DNA of 44,371 nucleotides from Ruminococcaceae bacterium UBA1730 (GTDB lineage: Bacteria; Bacillota; Clostridia; Oscillospirales; Acutalibacteraceae): positions 1 through 44,371 of the forward strand of contig DCII01000026.1 of the NCBI GenBank assembly GCA_002315935.1, written 5' to 3'. Positions 7,796-15,318 of the stretch are shown here, piece after piece (position 1 is the stretch's first letter; every line of letters starts with the position of its first letter). The translations under genes were made by a program, and so were the position numbers. The notes beneath the pieces are model-generated. The model ran no database searches and was not told the origin of the DNA. It saw only the letters and a program-made list of their open reading frames with translations.

Positions 7796-8367
7796 TGTTC
7801 AACAGTTGGGAAGAGCTTAAGACTGAATGCTTGCAGTGCAGAAAATGCGAGCTGTGCGAAACGAGAACAAATCTTGTTTTCGGAGTCGGCAACGAAAATG
7901 CCGAGGTCATGTTCGTCGGCGAGGGTCCGGGCGAAAACGAGGATTTGCAGGGAGAACCGTTCGTCGGCAGGGGAGGAAAGCTTCTCGATAAATATCTTGA
8001 AGTCATCGACCTCGACAGAAAGAAAAATATCTATATCGCAAATATGGTCAAATGCCGTCCTCCGATGAACCGTGACCCGAAGCCCGATGAAATGGAAGGC
8101 TGCATTCAATGGCTTCGTGAGCAGACAAAACTCATTCGCCCGAAAATAATTGTTTGCCTCGGAAGAATTTCCGCTCAGAGACTTATCGACAAGGAATTCA
8201 GGGTCACGAAGCAACACGGTCAGTTCATCGAAAAAGGCGGAATACTTTTTATGGGCACTTTTCATCCTGCGGCTCTGCTCCGCAACCCGAATCAGAAGCC
8301 GGATGCCCTTGAAGATTTTCTTGCTTTGAAAGAAAAAATAAAAGAAATCTGTGACCACACTTATTGA
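7795..8367 (+). CDS. Uracil-DNA glycosylase, family 4 (Fe-S)
   Basis: This 190-aa enzyme removes uracil from DNA in base-excision repair. Family 4 marks are the Cys cluster CLQCRKCELC (12-21) with further Cys at VKC and GC downstream for a 4Fe-4S cluster, motif GEGPGENED (about 41-49) which positions water, and FHPAALLR near residue 160 for DNA binding. Length is typical for the short bacterial form. Its ATG overlaps the ribF stop by one base, so translation is probably coupled. The gene is sometimes annotated as a phage SPO1 DNA polymerase-related protein. Confidence in the family is high. Confidence 0.92.
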   Translation: MFNSWEELKTECLQCRKCELCETRTNLVFGVGNENAEVMFVGEGPGENEDLQGEPFVGRGGKLLDKYLEVIDLDRKKNIYIANMVKCRPPMNRDPKPDEMEGCIQWLREQTKLIRPKIIVCLGRISAQRLIDKEFRVTKQHGQFIEKGGILFMGTFHPAALLRNPNQKPDALEDFLALKEKIKEICDHTY

Positions 8368-8446
8368 TTTTTATACGCAATTTTCGTATTTTTTATGCTA
8401 TTTTAATTCTGTATCGTAATAATAATTGCCATTTTCGATTTCAGCC

Positions 8447-8495
8447 GATTACGGCAGTCCGAATGTATCATTGTTCGTGCGGCAAGGCTGTAATC
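8447..8495 (+). promoter_or_regulatory. Hairpin in the mnmG leader
   Basis: GATTACGGC (8447-8455) can pair with GCTGTAATC (8487-8495), one G-U pair, over a loop of about 31 bases. CCGAAT (8459-8464) inside the loop could pair with ATTCGG (8502-8507) outside it. It lies in the 184-bp gap before mnmG. No known riboswitch class is recognised and the fold may be coincidental. Confidence 0.25.
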
Positions 8496-8551
8496 GTCTG
8501 TATTCGGGAATTTGTTATTCTTTTTCAGAAGAATGTTTTTCGGAGTAAATT

Positions 8552-10420
8552 ATGGAGTACACTGCTGAAAATTTTGATATTGCCGTTATCGGTGCAGGTC
8601 ACGCAGGCATAGAAGCCGGTCTCGCCGCCGCAAGGCTCGGATGCAAAACCGTTGTTTTCACCGTCAATCTTGATTGGGTTGGCAATATGCCGTGCAATCC
8701 GTCAATCGGCGGAACCTCAAAAGGTCACCTTGTTCGTGAAATTGATGCTCTCGGCGGAGAAATGGGAATTGCCGCAGACAAAAACACTCTGCAAAGCAGA
8801 ATGCTTAATCTCGGAAAAGGTCCCGCCGTTCACAGTCTTCGTGCACAGATTGACCGCCGTGCATATTCGGACTACATGAAGGGCGTTATGGAGAAAACAG
8901 AAAACCTCTATCTTCGCCAGGCAGAGATTGTTGACATCAAACCCGATGCAGGGGAGTGGATTCTCAAAACAAGGCTTGAAGCCCTCCACCGTGTTAAGGC
9001 TGTTATTCTCGCAACGGGAACCTTCCTTGCAGGCAAGGTTTATATCGGCGATGTATGCTATGAGAGCGGACCTGACGGAATGTTTCCAGCCGTTCAGCTT
9101 GCAGAAGCTCTTAAAAAATTAGGACTTCCCACAAGGCGTTTCAAGACGGGAACTCCACCGAGAGTTAATCGCAGAAGCGTTGATACTCAAGCACTTGAGC
9201 CTCAGTACGGCGATGAAAACATCGTTCATTTTTCGTTTGATAACAGCATCGAGGTCCGCAATTCAGAGCCATGCTATGTTACATATACCGGTGCAGAAAC
9301 GAAGAAGGTTATTCTTGAAAATCTTCACCGTTCGCCCCTTTATTCGGGCAGAATTGACGGCGTTGGTCCGAGATATTGTCCGAGCATTGAAGATAAAATA
9401 GTGCGTTTTTCAGAGAAAGAACGCCACCAGATTTTTGTTGAACCCTGCGGAGCAAAAACAGATGAAATGTATCTTCAGGGACTTTCTTCATCTCTTCCCG
9501 AGGATGTTCAGTTAAAAATTGTTCACAGCATACCGGGTCTTGAAAAAGCAGAATTTCTTCGCACCGCCTACGCAATTGAATATGACTGCGTTAACCCGCT
9601 TGCACTTCGCCAGACCCTTGAATTCAAAGAATTTCCTGGTCTTTACGGTGCAGGTCAGTTCAACGGCTCAAGCGGCTATGAAGAAGCGGCGGCACAGGGA
9701 CTTGTTGCCGGCATGAATGCCGCCCTTAAAATTCTCGGCAAAGAACCTCTTATTCTTGACCGCACAACCTCATATATCGGCACTCTGATTGATGACCTTG
9801 TTACAAAGGGTTGCACTGACCCTTACAGAATGATGACCTCAAGGTCAGAATACAGATTGATTTTAAGGCAGGATAATGCCGACATAAGGCTGACGGAATT
9901 CGGCTATAAAGCAGGTCTTATTTCAGAAGAAAGACACCGCAGATTTCTTGATAAGCTTGAACTTATAGCCAAAGAACGGGAGAGGGTAGAGGGTCTTTCA
10001 ATTCCGAAAACCGAAGCTCTTGATGCGGTTCTTGTTTCACGTGAAACATCGCCGATGGAAAAGGGCGTCAAGATGATTGAGCTTCTTCGCAGACCGCAGA
10101 TAGACTATGCCGCACTCGCTCCCTTTGACAAGGCACGACCCGACTTGCCGAGAGAAATCTTTGAACAGGTTGAAATCGACATAAAATATGAAGGTTATAT
10201 CAAGCGTCAGCAACAGCAGATTAATGAAATGCACCGCCTTGAGGTGAAGAGAATTCCCGAGAATATAAACTATTCGGAAATAACCGGTCTTCGCCTTGAA
10301 GCGATTGAAAAGCTTGAAAAAATCATGCCGGAAACAGTCGGTCAGGCATCAAGAATTTCGGGTGTTTCGCCGGCAGACATCTCTGTTCTGCTTATATTCC
10401 TTGAGAGGAGCGGTATATAA
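8552..10420 (+). CDS. mnmG: tRNA U34 modification enzyme MnmG (GidA)
   Basis: MnmG (622 aa) is an FAD enzyme that, with MnmE, installs the 5-carboxymethylaminomethyl group on wobble uridine 34 of several tRNAs. The dinucleotide-binding motif VIGAGHAGIEAG lies at about 12-23. Other family motifs are CNPSIGG (about 49-55), LNLGKGPAVHSLRAQ (about 87-101), ATGTFL, GLYGAGQFNG and TSRSEYRL. Full length is present. The start ATG follows GGAG. mnmE is not adjacent, unlike the common mnmE-mnmG pair. The stop overlaps the rsmG start (TAATG). A perfect parS site is embedded in the reading frame at 10033-10048. Confidence 0.98.
   Translation: MEYTAENFDIAVIGAGHAGIEAGLAAARLGCKTVVFTVNLDWVGNMPCNPSIGGTSKGHLVREIDALGGEMGIAADKNTLQSRMLNLGKGPAVHSLRAQIDRRAYSDYMKGVMEKTENLYLRQAEIVDIKPDAGEWILKTRLEALHRVKAVILATGTFLAGKVYIGDVCYESGPDGMFPAVQLAEALKKLGLPTRRFKTGTPPRVNRRSVDTQALEPQYGDENIVHFSFDNSIEVRNSEPCYVTYTGAETKKVILENLHRSPLYSGRIDGVGPRYCPSIEDKIVRFSEKERHQIFVEPCGAKTDEMYLQGLSSSLPEDVQLKIVHSIPGLEKAEFLRTAYAIEYDCVNPLALRQTLEFKEFPGLYGAGQFNGSSGYEEAAAQGLVAGMNAALKILGKEPLILDRTTSYIGTLIDDLVTKGCTDPYRMMTSRSEYRLILRQDNADIRLTEFGYKAGLISEERHRRFLDKLELIAKERERVEGLSIPKTEALDAVLVSRETSPMEKGVKMIELLRRPQIDYAALAPFDKARPDLPREIFEQVEIDIKYEGYIKRQQQQINEMHRLEVKRIPENINYSEITGLRLEAIEKLEKIMPETVGQASRISGVSPADISVLLIFLERSGI
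10033..10048. promoter_or_regulatory. parS site 1 (inside mnmG)
   Basis: The 16-bp palindrome TGTTTCACGTGAAACA matches the ParB (Spo0J) binding consensus at every position. It encodes ordinary residues (VSRET region) of MnmG. ParB loads here and spreads as a CTP-dependent clamp; SMC is recruited to such sites. Its presence implies this region is near the replication origin. Confidence 0.93.
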
Positions 10421-11133
10421 TGATTATAAATAAAGAGCTACTCAAAGAAAATGCCGCAATCCTCGGCACGGAGCTTTCGGATGAAATGCTTGATAAATTT
10501 GATAAGCTTGCGGATTTGCTGATTGAAACCAATAAATCAATGAATTTGACAGCGATAAAAGAGCCGGATGAAATAGTTGTTAAGCATTTTGCAGACAGTA
10601 TTTCGCTGTTTTCAGCAATTATTCCCGAAAACGGAGCAAAAATTCTTGACCTCGGAACTGGTGCTGGATTTCCCGGAATTCCGCTTCTCATAGCAAGACC
10701 CGACCTCAATCTGACGATGATTGACAGCACGGAAAAGAAGCTGAAATATGTTGCAAAAACGGTTGAAGCTCTCGGGCTTGATGCACAAGTGTTTCACACA
10801 AGGGCAGAGGAAGCCGGAAAAAACCCTATTTACCGAGAAAAATACGATATAGTCTGCTCAAGAGCGGTTGCGGCACTCAATGTTTTAAGCGAATACTGTC
10901 TTCCTTTTGTGAAGGTCGGTGGAACATTCGTTGCAATGAAAAGTGCAAAGGCGGATGAAGAAATTGCTCAGGCAAAGCAGGCAATACGACTTTTAGGCGG
11001 AGAAATAACGGAAAAAAAGACATTTTTCTTATCTGACGGCGGTGAAAGAACGCTGATTATCATTAAAAAAATTTCGCATACTTCGTCAAAATATCCGAGA
11101 CCTTCGGCACAGATTTCCAAGAAACCTCTTTAA
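10420..11133 (+). CDS. rsmG: 16S rRNA (guanine-527 N7) methyltransferase RsmG (GidB)
   Basis: RsmG (237 aa) uses S-adenosylmethionine to methylate N7 of G527 in the 530 loop of 16S rRNA. The SAM site is visible as ILDLGTGAGFPGIPL (about 70-84), followed by DSTEKKLKYV, and VCSRAVAAL (about 145) is the family catalytic-loop region. It overlaps the mnmG stop by one base, so the two are co-translated, as in most bacteria. Loss of RsmG is known to give low-level streptomycin resistance. No anomalies were seen. Confidence 0.96.
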   Translation: MIINKELLKENAAILGTELSDEMLDKFDKLADLLIETNKSMNLTAIKEPDEIVVKHFADSISLFSAIIPENGAKILDLGTGAGFPGIPLLIARPDLNLTMIDSTEKKLKYVAKTVEALGLDAQVFHTRAEEAGKNPIYREKYDIVCSRAVAALNVLSEYCLPFVKVGGTFVAMKSAKADEEIAQAKQAIRLLGGEITEKKTFFLSDGGERTLIIIKKISHTSSKYPRPSAQISKKPL

Positions 11134-11190
11134 TTTCAATCGGTTTTGCAGAAAACTGTTGAAATTGCTCAACCGAATAATATGGACAAA

Positions 11191-11234
11191 CCCCCTCATC
11201 GGTGCTATTATTGCAATAGAAAACCGATGGGGGG
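11191..11234 (+). promoter_or_regulatory. Stem-loop that could sequester the noc ribosome binding site
   Basis: CCCCC (11191-11195) and CATCGGT (11197-11203) pair with GGGGG (11230-11234) and ACCGATG (11223-11229), leaving a single bulged T. An inner CTATT/AATAG stem (11205-11209 with 11215-11219) extends the hairpin. The G-run is the only purine-rich site before the TTG at 11242, seven bases further on. The fold would therefore hide the initiation region. That it regulates translation is inference. Confidence 0.45.
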
Positions 11235-11241
11235 TCTGCAT

Positions 11242-12072
11242 TTGAAGCCCGGAAAATATAAAATCGGAGGTCAGATAATTCTTGTTCCGCAGGAAGAGAT
11301 TTATCCGAACCCGAATCAGCCGAGACAACGCTTTGACTTTGATGAGCTTGAAGAGCTTGCACAGAGTATCAGGCAAAACGGAATTCTTCAACCCGTATCA
11401 GTCAGAATAAACGACAGCGGAAAATATGAGCTTGTTTCGGGAGAAAGAAGACTTCGTGCATCAAGACTTGTGGGAATGACATATGTACCGTGCGTGCTTG
11501 TTGAAGCAGATAACAAAAAATCAGCTGTTTTTGCGTTGGTTGAAAACCTGCAAAGAACCGACCTCGGATTTTTTGAGGAAGCTCTCGCAATTGAAAAGCT
11601 TCTGACGGAGCACGGGATGACCCGTGACGAAATATGCCGTATGCTCGGAAAATCTGCACCGACAGTTTCTAATAAACTGCGTCTGCTGAGAATTCCCGAA
11701 GAAATAAGGGAAACGATAGTTAAAAATAATCTCACGGAACGCCATGCAAGAGCGTTGTTGAAGCTGACAACCCAAAATCAGATGACAAGAGCAATATCTA
11801 TAATTTCAGAAAAGCGGCTGAATGTTACGGAATCCGAAAGACTGATTGAACATATATTGAACGGAGACTGCAAACATAAACAACCGACAGTCAAGCTTTT
11901 CAAGGATGTCAGAATCTTTGTGAATACGCTGAATCACGCAGTTGACACAATGCGAAGGGCAGGAATAGAAGCAGATTCGGCAAAAAGCGAAACCGAAGAA
12001 TATATCGAATATATTGTCCGCATACCAAAAAGCGGTGGATGCGTTATCAAAACAAAGAAAACCTCCGCATAA
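11242..12072 (+). CDS. noc: ParB-family nucleoid occlusion protein Noc-like
   Basis: This ParB/Noc-type CTP-switch DNA-binding protein has the N-terminal ParB domain with NPNQPRQ (about 20-26) and the CTP-binding SGERRLRASR (about 66-75). A helix-turn-helix segment (EICRMLGKSAPTVSNKLRLL) follows, then a C-terminal dimerisation region. By position (rsmG-noc-parA-parB) it corresponds to Noc, which stops division over the nucleoid. I saw no perfect Noc site (ATTTCCCGGGAAAT) in the window. The start is uncertain: TTG 11242 (276 aa) is preceded by a G6 run and gives a normal N-terminus. A TTG at 11146 and ATGs at 11182 and 11227 are in frame but lack ribosome binding sites and would translate the hairpin at 11191-11234. 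Confidence 0.85.
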   Translation: MKPGKYKIGGQIILVPQEEIYPNPNQPRQRFDFDELEELAQSIRQNGILQPVSVRINDSGKYELVSGERRLRASRLVGMTYVPCVLVEADNKKSAVFALVENLQRTDLGFFEEALAIEKLLTEHGMTRDEICRMLGKSAPTVSNKLRLLRIPEEIRETIVKNNLTERHARALLKLTTQNQMTRAISIISEKRLNVTESERLIEHILNGDCKHKQPTVKLFKDVRIFVNTLNHAVDTMRRAGIEADSAKSETEEYIEYIVRIPKSGGCVIKTKKTSA

Positions 12073-12122
12073 AACAGACAACTCCTCTATACCATATCTT
12101 TCTCTTTCACACCCAAACCAAA

Positions 12123-12158
12123 GCGGAAAGGACAGTCATTCGTGGCTGTCCTTTCTGC
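12123..12158 (+). terminator. Terminator-like hairpin after noc, abutting parS
   Basis: A 13-bp stem with one G-U pair (12123-12135 with 12146-12158) closes a 10-base loop. The T-run is weak because the parS palindrome follows directly. In the rest of the 12073-12295 gap are parS site 2, the repeat hairpin at 12185-12217 and the parA promoter. Confidence 0.55.
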
Positions 12159-12174
12159 TGTTTCACGTGAAACA
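12159..12174. promoter_or_regulatory. parS site 2 (upstream of parA)
   Basis: A second perfect TGTTTCACGTGAAACA lies in the gap between noc and parA, 121 bp before the parA start. It is a loading site for ParB encoded at 13072-13938, and its nearness may allow ParB spreading to influence the parAB promoter. Confidence 0.93.
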
Positions 12175-12184
12175 TTAAAGAATT

Positions 12185-12225
12185 GCTGAATAAATCTCAC
12201 CTGACGATTTATTCGGCGTTTTCTT
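12185..12225 (+). repeat. Palindromic repeat copy B / terminator-like hairpin
   Basis: GCTGAATAAATC (12185-12196) pairs with GATTTATTCGGC (12206-12217) with one G-U pair, followed by GTTTTCTT. The arm sequence GCTGAATAAAT is shared with the left end of the element at 20879. It probably belongs to the same repeat family and may work as a terminator for readthrough from noc. Confidence 0.5.
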
Positions 12226-12236
12226 AAAAATTCTGC

Positions 12237-12265
12237 TTTATTTTTATTACATATTATGATATAAT
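12237..12265 (+). promoter_or_regulatory. Likely parA promoter
   Basis: A consensus TATAAT (12260-12265) lies 31 bases before the parA ATG. The -35 candidate TTTATT (12237-12242) at 17 bases is weak. Confidence 0.45.
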
Positions 12266-12295
12266 GATTTCATCAATTAATCGGGAGAGTTAAAT

Positions 12296-13072
12296 ATGGG
12301 TAAAACCGTTGCAATAGTCAATCAGAAGGGCGGAGTCGGCAAAACGACCTCTGCCGTCAACCTGACCGCATCGCTCGGTGCAAAGGGATTCAGAATTCTT
12401 CTTGTTGATATTGACCCTCAGGGAAATTCAACAAGCGGTCTTGGAATAAATAAAAGAGCACTTAAAAAATCATCATATAATGTTCTTATAGGCGATGCTT
12501 CCGCAGAAGAAGCAATTGTTAAAACGGAGTTTGAGAATGTCTATGTTATGCCATCGAGCATGGACCTTGCAGGTGCGGAGCTTGAACTTGTCGAAATTTC
12601 AAAGAGAGAATCAAAGCTGAAGAACGCTCTTGCACTCGTAAAGGATAAATTTGATTTCATTTTTCTTGATTGTCCGCCGTCACTCGGTCTTATTACTCTC
12701 AACGGACTTTGTGCCGCTGACAGCCTGATGGTTCCTATTCAATGTGAATTCTATGCTCTTGAAGGTCTTTCGCAGTTGATTTCAACCGTCAGAACGGTCA
12801 AGAGACTTTATAATCCTTATATTGAAATTGAAGGAGTTCTGCTCACGATGTATGACGGCAGGCTCAATCTTACCCAGCAGGTTGTTGACGAGGTTAAAAA
12901 ATGTTTTCCGAAAAAGGTATATTCAACCTTTATTCCGAGAAATGTCCGTCTTTCGGAAGCTCCGAGCTACGGTCAACCCGTTCTCTATTATGATAAAGCA
13001 TCAAAGGGAAACACCGCATATAATGACCTCGCAGATGAATTTTTGAAGTTGAACGGAAAGAAGGCAAAATAA
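12296..13072 (+). CDS. parA: Chromosome partitioning ATPase ParA (Soj)
   Basis: ParA/Soj (258 aa) is a Walker-type ATPase. With ParB-parS it separates sister origins, and in relatives it also regulates DnaA. The deviant Walker A motif KGGVGKTT lies at 11-18, VDIDPQGNST follows at about 38-47, and Walker B FIFLDCPPSLG at about 120. There is no N-terminal helix-turn-helix, as expected for a chromosomal small ParA. GGGAGAG precedes the ATG. The stop overlaps the parB start by one base. Confidence 0.97.
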   Translation: MGKTVAIVNQKGGVGKTTSAVNLTASLGAKGFRILLVDIDPQGNSTSGLGINKRALKKSSYNVLIGDASAEEAIVKTEFENVYVMPSSMDLAGAELELVEISKRESKLKNALALVKDKFDFIFLDCPPSLGLITLNGLCAADSLMVPIQCEFYALEGLSQLISTVRTVKRLYNPYIEIEGVLLTMYDGRLNLTQQVVDEVKKCFPKKVYSTFIPRNVRLSEAPSYGQPVLYYDKASKGNTAYNDLADEFLKLNGKKAK

Positions 13073-13938
13073 TGGCACCTAAAAAAAGCGGTCTCGGCAG
13101 GGGAATAGATTCTCTGCTTCTCGATAATTCACTCGAAGAAGGCAATTCAGCACAGGCAGTAAAGCTCAATATCATGGATATTGAACCGAATAAAGAGCAG
13201 GCAAGAAAGCAGTTTGATGAACAGGCTCTTTCGGAGCTTGCGGATTCAATTGCCGAGCATGGTGTGCTTCAACCGCTTCTTGTTCGCCCGATTATCGGCG
13301 GAAGCTATCAGCTTATCGCAGGCGAAAGAAGATGGAGAGCAAGTCGACTTGCAGGTCTGACACAGGTTCCCGTAATCATAAAGGAATTAAGCGATACTGA
13401 AGCGGCTGTTATTTCTTTAATAGAAAATTTACAGCGTGAAGACCTCAACCCCGTTGAAGAATCTCTCGGCTTTGCTTCGCTGATGAAGGACTTCAATCTG
13501 ACGCAGGAGGAAGCAGCACAGAAGGTCGGCAAATCAAGACCGGCAGTTGCGAATGCTCTTCGCTTGCTGAAGCTTCCCGAAAAGGTTCTCGATATGGTCA
13601 GAGAAAACAAGCTTTCGGCAGGTCATGCCCGTACTCTGGCGGCGATTGAGGATGAAAAGACTGTTATTGCAACAGCAAAGCTTATTGTTGAAAAAGGTCT
13701 TTCCGTCAGAGAAGCGGAAAAGCTTGTTAAAAATCTTACGGCGGAAAAAAAGTCCAAGCCTGCAAAGAAAACAAGAAACTCATTCTTTGACGAGGTGGAG
13801 CTTTCTCTTAATCAGTCACTCGGCAGAAAAGCAAAGGTAGTTACAAAAGGCAATAAGGAATCGGGCACTCTTGAGCTTGATTTTTATGATAAGGATGACC
13901 TTGCAAGAATTGCCGCAGTTTTAGCCGCTCTTGAATAA
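13072..13938 (+). CDS. parB: Chromosome partitioning protein ParB (Spo0J)
   Basis: ParB (288 aa) is a CTPase clamp that loads at parS (two perfect sites here), spreads, and recruits SMC, also encoded in this window. The N-terminal KSGLGRGIDSLL (about 4-15) is the ParA-activating tail typical of Spo0J. The CTP-binding motif GERRWRASRL lies near residue 85, and a helix-turn-helix (EAAQKVGKSRPAVANALRLL) near 150. The C-terminus dimerises. It shares TAATG with parA, so the two are co-translated. Its stop is only three bases from the end of the opposing gene at 13942, leaving no room for a separate terminator. Confidence 0.97.
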   Translation: MAPKKSGLGRGIDSLLLDNSLEEGNSAQAVKLNIMDIEPNKEQARKQFDEQALSELADSIAEHGVLQPLLVRPIIGGSYQLIAGERRWRASRLAGLTQVPVIIKELSDTEAAVISLIENLQREDLNPVEESLGFASLMKDFNLTQEEAAQKVGKSRPAVANALRLLKLPEKVLDMVRENKLSAGHARTLAAIEDEKTVIATAKLIVEKGLSVREAEKLVKNLTAEKKSKPAKKTRNSFFDEVELSLNQSLGRKAKVVTKGNKESGTLELDFYDKDDLARIAAVLAALE

Positions 13939-13941
13939 TTT

Positions 13942-15024
13942 CTATTCAGTAAACCATTCACTTTTCCAAATTCTATTTTTGAGGTTTTCTGCAATATCAT
14001 TGAGCATATCAAAATTCATAGCTTCAATATAAAGATTTTCAAGTTCATCATGGATTTTCTTTGCCTGCTTAAGAGCCGAAACTGCTTCATCCATCAATTC
14101 TTTTGAAGCATTTTTCAGAAAACGCAGTCTGACCTTATGATTTTTCAGCTTTTCGCTGTCATAAAATCTGCTCAAATAAATAATCCTTGACGGAATAATA
14201 TCGGGTTTCATGAAAATATCTTCCGAAATGAAACCGATTGAAAGCTCTTTGATAATAATATGCCGGATTGATTTATCACCCTTAACAGACGGCGAAACGA
14301 TAATATCATATCCGCTTGCAAGAGCATAATTTCTGATTTCTTCAAGAAATACCGATGAAGCGGCTCCGAAATCATCCTTGAGCAAAATTATTTCATTGCA
14401 GTTTTCAAGGATGGTATCCTTCATGAATAAAAAACCCTGCGGAGAAATTGCTTCAATCAGTCTTTTATCTTCTCTGCCGATTTTCGAAGAAAGTCGCTTT
14501 ATCCTCTTTGTTGCAGCTCTTGAAGCATATCTGCGAATCTTTTCTTTATCAAGGCAGTATTGGCAGATTTTTTCGCCGTCATCATAAAGAGAAAAAGCCG
14601 AAGCGTTGAATCTTTTGCTTTTTTCATGGTATTCTCTGTTTCTGTCGGTTATTTCTATTATTTTTTCTTTATTCATATTAAGAAAATCAGTATTCCAGCA
14701 TTCTCCCAGATTGATTATTTCATCTGCCGCTCCCGGATAAATCGGGTCAGCGATGTGTGGAGAAGTGCCGTCAAGAATTTTCACCCGAAGAGATGGAAAA
14801 ACAACTGCGTCAAGCGAATCTGGGTCTGAAGAGCAGAAATATCTATCGCATGAAATGTCGTTTTCTTCCATGAATTCCGCAACACTTTTCATCAGCGAGG
14901 ATTTGCCAGTTCCGGGTCCTCCCTTCAAAATATATGTATATCCGCCGTCATAATTTTTATTGAAATCAGTGCATGAAAAAAATCCGTTTGGCGAGCCGGA
15001 ACCCCAAAAATATTTATTATTCAT
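13942..15024 (-). CDS. P-loop ATPase of unknown function
   Basis: This 360-aa protein has a clear Walker A motif GGPGTGKSS (about residues 34-42) close to its N-terminus and a following DRYFCSSDPDSLDA segment resembling a nucleotide-kinase-like fold. I recall uncharacterised Clostridia/Bacilli ATPases of similar length and start (FWGSGSPNGFFSCTDF), but cannot name a function. The C-terminal third is helical and charged. No membrane segment or signal peptide is seen. A GGAGG site precedes the ATG. It is the only minus-strand gene between typA and the 5S rRNA gene and is wedged between parB and the SRP RNA, facing parB tail-to-tail with a 3-bp gap. Its promoter region is shared with the divergent SRP RNA. 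Confidence 0.75.
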   Translation of the reverse strand: MNNKYFWGSGSPNGFFSCTDFNKNYDGGYTYILKGGPGTGKSSLMKSVAEFMEENDISCDRYFCSSDPDSLDAVVFPSLRVKILDGTSPHIADPIYPGAADEIINLGECWNTDFLNMNKEKIIEITDRNREYHEKSKRFNASAFSLYDDGEKICQYCLDKEKIRRYASRAATKRIKRLSSKIGREDKRLIEAISPQGFLFMKDTILENCNEIILLKDDFGAASSVFLEEIRNYALASGYDIIVSPSVKGDKSIRHIIIKELSIGFISEDIFMKPDIIPSRIIYLSRFYDSEKLKNHKVRLRFLKNASKELMDEAVSALKQAKKIHDELENLYIEAMNFDMLNDIAENLKNRIWKSEWFTE

Positions 15025-15098
15025 ACCGAAACCTCCTTTTTAACAGCATATTCCCATGAAAAAAAAGTGTGATTATTCAAATAAGTTATTCAAAAGAC

Positions 15099-15127
15099 TT
15101 GATATTATTAATCATTTAATATATAAT
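15099..15127 (+). promoter_or_regulatory. Promoter of the SRP RNA
   Basis: TTGATA (15099-15104) and a perfect TATAAT (15122-15127) are spaced by 17 bases. Transcription should begin around 15134, just ahead of the SRP RNA stem. Confidence 0.75.
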
Positions 15128-15151
15128 ATATAGGAATTGAATGAAGCAAAC

Positions 15152-15298
15152 AGAGCTTTATCTTGATCATGTGGCGTGTGGGTCCTGTGCGACAGGGCAC
15201 TGTGAACCATGTCAGGCGGGTGAACCGAGCAGCATTAAACGGGCAGCTTTGTGCGCCACAGTCTGCCTACCGCCATGTGATCAAGATAAAGCTTTTTT
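15152..15298 (+). ncRNA. ffs: Signal recognition particle RNA (small type)
   Basis: This RNA pairs with the Ffh GTPase to deliver nascent membrane proteins. The outer stem is long: the sequence from 15154 to about 15176 (AGCTTTATCTTGATCATG...) is the complement of the 3' end that finishes at 15293, followed by a U-run that also ends transcription. The apical domain contains the conserved GTCAGG (15211-15216) and AGCAGC (15228-15233) strands around a GUGA-type loop, the Ffh-binding signature. The size of about 147 nt suggests the short form without a full Alu domain. The position just upstream of dnaX matches Bacillus scr. The extended open frame across it (from 15163) is an artefact. Confidence 0.92.
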
Positions 15299-15318
15299 AT
15301 CTGAAAGGATGTGAAACG

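Noticed and set aside
8364..8612. Small open frame between the glycosylase and mnmG
   Set aside because: No ribosome binding site, overlaps the mnmG start, no recognisable protein features.
15163..15318. Upstream extension of the dnaX reading frame
   Set aside because: It runs through the SRP RNA and before a proper ribosome binding site; the conserved DnaX N-terminus begins at 15319.
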